NCBI RefSeq assembly: GCF_900100495.1
Contig: NZ_FNCT01000003.1
Span: 62,001-126,000, forward strand
Length of the DNA: 64,000 bases
DNA from: Pseudomonas benzenivorans
GTDB taxonomy: Bacteria > Pseudomonadota > Gammaproteobacteria > Pseudomonadales > Pseudomonadaceae
Direction: 5' to 3'
The notes below the pieces were generated by a model. That model saw nothing but the letters and a program-made list of their open reading frames with translations, made no database searches and was not told the origin of the DNA. This document shows positions 61,626 to 64,000 of this stretch, one piece after another; the first letter of the stretch is position 1, and each line of letters opens with the position of its first letter. The translations under genes were made by a program, and so were the position numbers.

Positions 61626-62984
61626 TTATTGCACGCTGGCTGGCTTCTGCAATTGGTTCAGGCGGTCGGCCTCCACGTCCCCCTGAAACACTCCCCGGGA
61701 TCCGTCAGCACGTGTGCGGCTGCGCTCGATGATGGCCATTGGTGAGTTGCTGGCCAGCTGCCGGCGGAGCTCCAGTTCTGTCTTGAGGTTGTCGATTTCT
61801 AGCTGCAGCGTTGAGCTTTGTTGGTTCACGGCCTGTACCGCGAGGCCGTTCGCGGCGACGTTTGGCTCCTTGCTCCCGGTGAGCAGCGTGCGCTGCAGGA
61901 GAAGCGCCTTCTCAAGCACGTCGGAAAGCGCTACCTCGGAGGCCAGGCGGCGTGCCAGCAGAGCCTGGTCCCGCTCGTCCTTGAGCGCGGCGATCACCCC
62001 GCGCGTGACGGGCAGCGAGTTGCTGCTGGCCGCAGCCAGGTTTTCCAGGGTCATGCTCCTGCTGCCGTTGAGTAGCTCCTGGAGTGCCTGCAGCTTGGTG
62101 TCGTAGGTTTCCTGGATCAGCGGGGACAGGCCGACGCCGGCGGCGGTTACCGTCTTCGGGCAGCTGTCGCAGGTCTGCTGCTGTTGCTCGCCGAGTACCC
62201 GGGTTGCGAACGCAGTCGCTTCCTGGGGGGACGACCACACGTTGCACACCAGGCCGTTGTTGCAACTCTCCTCGCTGATGCTCGAGGTGTCTTCTACTGG
62301 ACGACTGGTCAGCAGGTTGTACCCGGCCTTGGTCACGTCACCCACGATTCGAATGGGCCTCTGCCCAGATCCACCGGCTCGTTCGCCGCCGACCCAAGTC
62401 ACCCCATCGTTGCCCCCGGTTCTCTCGACTTGGTCGATTGCCGCGACCGCATCGGAGTTCGAGGTCAAGGTCGTGCTCATGGCTTGACCTTCGGCCAGCT
62501 TCCCCCAACCCATCTGTTCGCCGGCGATATCGGCCATCTTGTCCGCGATCGCCCTGCAGGTGCCTTTGGACCGATCGAAGTCAAGGCGTGCCTGCAGGAT
62601 GCCGTTGGTGATGAGGTTGTAGAGCGCAGGATTAGCTCGCTGCAGGATCAGCGCCGGCAGTGAGGCGACAGCACTCGTCGCGTTTTGGACCACCGAGCTC
62701 ATGATGTTCTGGAAGCCCTGGGTGGCGCCGTTGAGCTGGTTCTCCAGGGTGTTGCTCATGTTCATGTTTCCGCAGACGAGATTGTTCTGCCAACCCGCCC
62801 CCACGGAGATGCTGTCCATGTTGCCGGCGCTGCCCATCGTTACCGCGTTGCCGCCACCGATGCTGTACAGCACGTCATCGCCGATGACGCTACCAGCCGA
62901 TTCAACCTTGAAAGGGTCGGCGGCCATGGCCATAGCGCTGCTCAGGCCGAACGCCAGTCCGAATGCCCGGATGATGGTTTTCAT
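61626..62984 (-). CDS. ICE conjugation protein, PFL_4711 family
   Basis: 452 residues. A signal peptide (MKTIIRAFGLAFGLSSAMAMA) and the mature start ADPFKVESAGSVIGDDVLYSIGGGNAV. CNMNMSNTLENQLNGATQGFQNIM and CDSC motifs are seen. Resembles TraH-type assembly proteins of mating-pair formation. The ATG at 62984 gives the signal peptide; the longer frame to 63188 is not used. Confidence 0.85.
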   Translation of the reverse strand: MKTIIRAFGLAFGLSSAMAMAADPFKVESAGSVIGDDVLYSIGGGNAVTMGSAGNMDSISVGAGWQNNLVCGNMNMSNTLENQLNGATQGFQNIMSSVVQNATSAVASLPALILQRANPALYNLITNGILQARLDFDRSKGTCRAIADKMADIAGEQMGWGKLAEGQAMSTTLTSNSDAVAAIDQVERTGGNDGVTWVGGERAGGSGQRPIRIVGDVTKAGYNLLTSRPVEDTSSISEESCNNGLVCNVWSSPQEATAFATRVLGEQQQQTCDSCPKTVTAAGVGLSPLIQETYDTKLQALQELLNGSRSMTLENLAAASSNSLPVTRGVIAALKDERDQALLARRLASEVALSDVLEKALLLQRTLLTGSKEPNVAANGLAVQAVNQQSSTLQLEIDNLKTELELRRQLASNSPMAIIERSRTRADGSRGVFQGDVEADRLNQLQKPASVQ

Positions 62985-63006
62985 GTCGTGCTCCAGTCGC
63001 TGGGAA

Positions 63007-63945
63007 TCATTGGAAGTCCACGCTGCCGAGGAAGATCTGGCCGCGCCGTTTGCAGCAGGAGTAGGGGCGCCAGAGTGCCCAGGCGTAGCCGCCATCTTCT
63101 GCGTGGACCTGCGGGCCGCTGTTAGGGAAGACGGCGCAGGTTTGGCTGAGGCTTGGCGTGAGCTCCTGCCACTTGCCGGTGGTGGCATCGCCCTCGATCA
63201 GTTCGCCGGCCGGCCAATAGCCGTCTTGAGCTTGCGCGTACATGGGCAGGTAAACGTGCACCTGACCGGAGCGTGTGGTGATGTCGCCGGCGCGCTGGGC
63301 GATCACTGCGCCGGTCTTGTAGTCGTCGGTCTGGTGGAGAAAGCCGCTACGCGGGTAGACGCTCCCCCATAGATCGCCGGACTGGGAGCTCCCGACCTCG
63401 CGTCGCCCCGGGGTTAGGGCTTCCGGGTACACCGACTCTGGTATCCCGTAACGCCAAGCGATCGGGTCCAGGGTGCTGAGGAGGTAGGGGAAGTACGCCG
63501 TTGTGGCGCCCTTGCAGGTATAGCCTGAGCTGCTGGCGAATTGGCTGAAGACGTAGCCACCAGGGTGGCCAATGACATCGGCCTCCTTGAACTTGGTGAT
63601 GTTGTTCTCAGCCACATGGTTGGTGGTGCCGTCGCCGCCGGCTTGGGCGGTCGATGTGGGTAATCCCATGCCGGCGACCTCAGACCAGGGGTTCAAGCCG
63701 GTGTTCGAATAGGCAGAAACAACCGCATCGGGAATGTAGTGGCGGACCTTGGTGGACGTCCTGACCTTGCAACCGAAGCTCGTGCAGAACAGCCAGTAGC
63801 AGATCCCGACGACCTTGTATTCCAGGCATTGGGGGGACAGCGTCGAGGAAACGATCGCAGCGGTATTGATCGCAGCTGAAGCCGAGAAAGCCAGGCTGAA
63901 GGCGAACATCAGAGAGAGCGGGCGCAAGACGTGAAGACGCTTCAT
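63007..63945 (-). CDS. ICE conjugation protein, PFL_4710 family (TraU-like)
   Basis: 312 residues. Signal peptide (LSLMFAFSLAFSASA), then a Cys-rich region (QCLEYKVVGICYWLFCTSFGCKV) typical of TraU-like proteins. Likely periplasmic, with disulfides. ATG overlaps the stop of the next upstream gene by 4 bases. Confidence 0.85.
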   Translation of the reverse strand: MKRLHVLRPLSLMFAFSLAFSASAAINTAAIVSSTLSPQCLEYKVVGICYWLFCTSFGCKVRTSTKVRHYIPDAVVSAYSNTGLNPWSEVAGMGLPTSTAQAGGDGTTNHVAENNITKFKEADVIGHPGGYVFSQFASSSGYTCKGATTAYFPYLLSTLDPIAWRYGIPESVYPEALTPGRREVGSSQSGDLWGSVYPRSGFLHQTDDYKTGAVIAQRAGDITTRSGQVHVYLPMYAQAQDGYWPAGELIEGDATTGKWQELTPSLSQTCAVFPNSGPQVHAEDGGYAWALWRPYSCCKRRGQIFLGSVDFQ

Positions 63946-64000
63946 CGTTGCATGCCCCTTGCCCGGTCGATCAGCCTGGTGGCCGTAGCCACATCGGGCT
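63942..64000 (-). CDS. 3' end of the next conjugation gene (PFL_4709-like), partial
   Basis: Only the last 18 residues are in the window (PDVATATRLIDRARGMQR, then TGA). The overlap with the PFL_4710-type gene and the known gene order of the class suggest the PFL_4709 family. Confidence 0.5.
   Translation of the reverse strand, partial: PDVATATRLIDRARGMQR

Overview
The window is GC-rich gammaproteobacterial DNA, and its gene order is that of a Pseudomonas chromosome. gacS, cysM, rlmD, relA, mazG, purN-purM, hda, wrbA, arsC, proS, an oprD porin, slyX, dps, aspS, yebC/pmpR, ruvCAB, ybgC-tolQRAB-pal-cpoB, queE, queC and tRNA-Lys follow the order familiar from P. aeruginosa. Frequent GTAGGAGCGG and GTAGCCCGGAT palindromes between genes are typical of Pseudomonas. 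The strain is probably not P. aeruginosa, because some genes expected in this block (for example between mazG and the DUF2058 gene) are missing and the palindromes look like those of other Pseudomonas lineages; this is an inference.

Positions 1-49171 are core chromosome: the 5' part of rimO, a cytochrome b561, two tandem initiator tRNAs, dinB, the GacS sensor kinase, cysteine synthase B, stringent-response and nucleotide-housekeeping genes, purine synthesis, chromosome-replication control (Hda), cell-envelope proteins, a diguanylate cyclase, an HPt/HD-GYP-like protein, recombination genes ruvCAB, the complete Tol-Pal operon, two queuosine genes and tRNA-Lys. These genes are compact, with many 1-4 bp overlaps that mark operons.

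From tRNA-Lys to the end (49172-64000) the window enters an integrative and conjugative element of the PFGI-1/PAPI-1/ICEclc class. A tyrosine integrase and an overlapping MobH-type TraI relaxase lie next to the tRNA. At the other end are a DUF3742 gene, a TraG-like membrane protein and the PFL_4711/PFL_4710/PFL_4709-type conjugation genes, which run out of the window. The element's far end is not visible.

Between these two backbone blocks (about 52750-59260) sits cargo: a short palindrome-ended element; a mercury regulator and transporters (merR, merT, merP and a GDCCVxC protein) with no visible mercuric reductase; an array of gene-cassette-like units separated by attC-like sites, with no integron integrase in view; and two divergent toxin-antitoxin modules (ParDE and DUF1778/GNAT). 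The cassette genes are not recognisable families and two encode membrane proteins. They are the most likely place in this window for undescribed biology.
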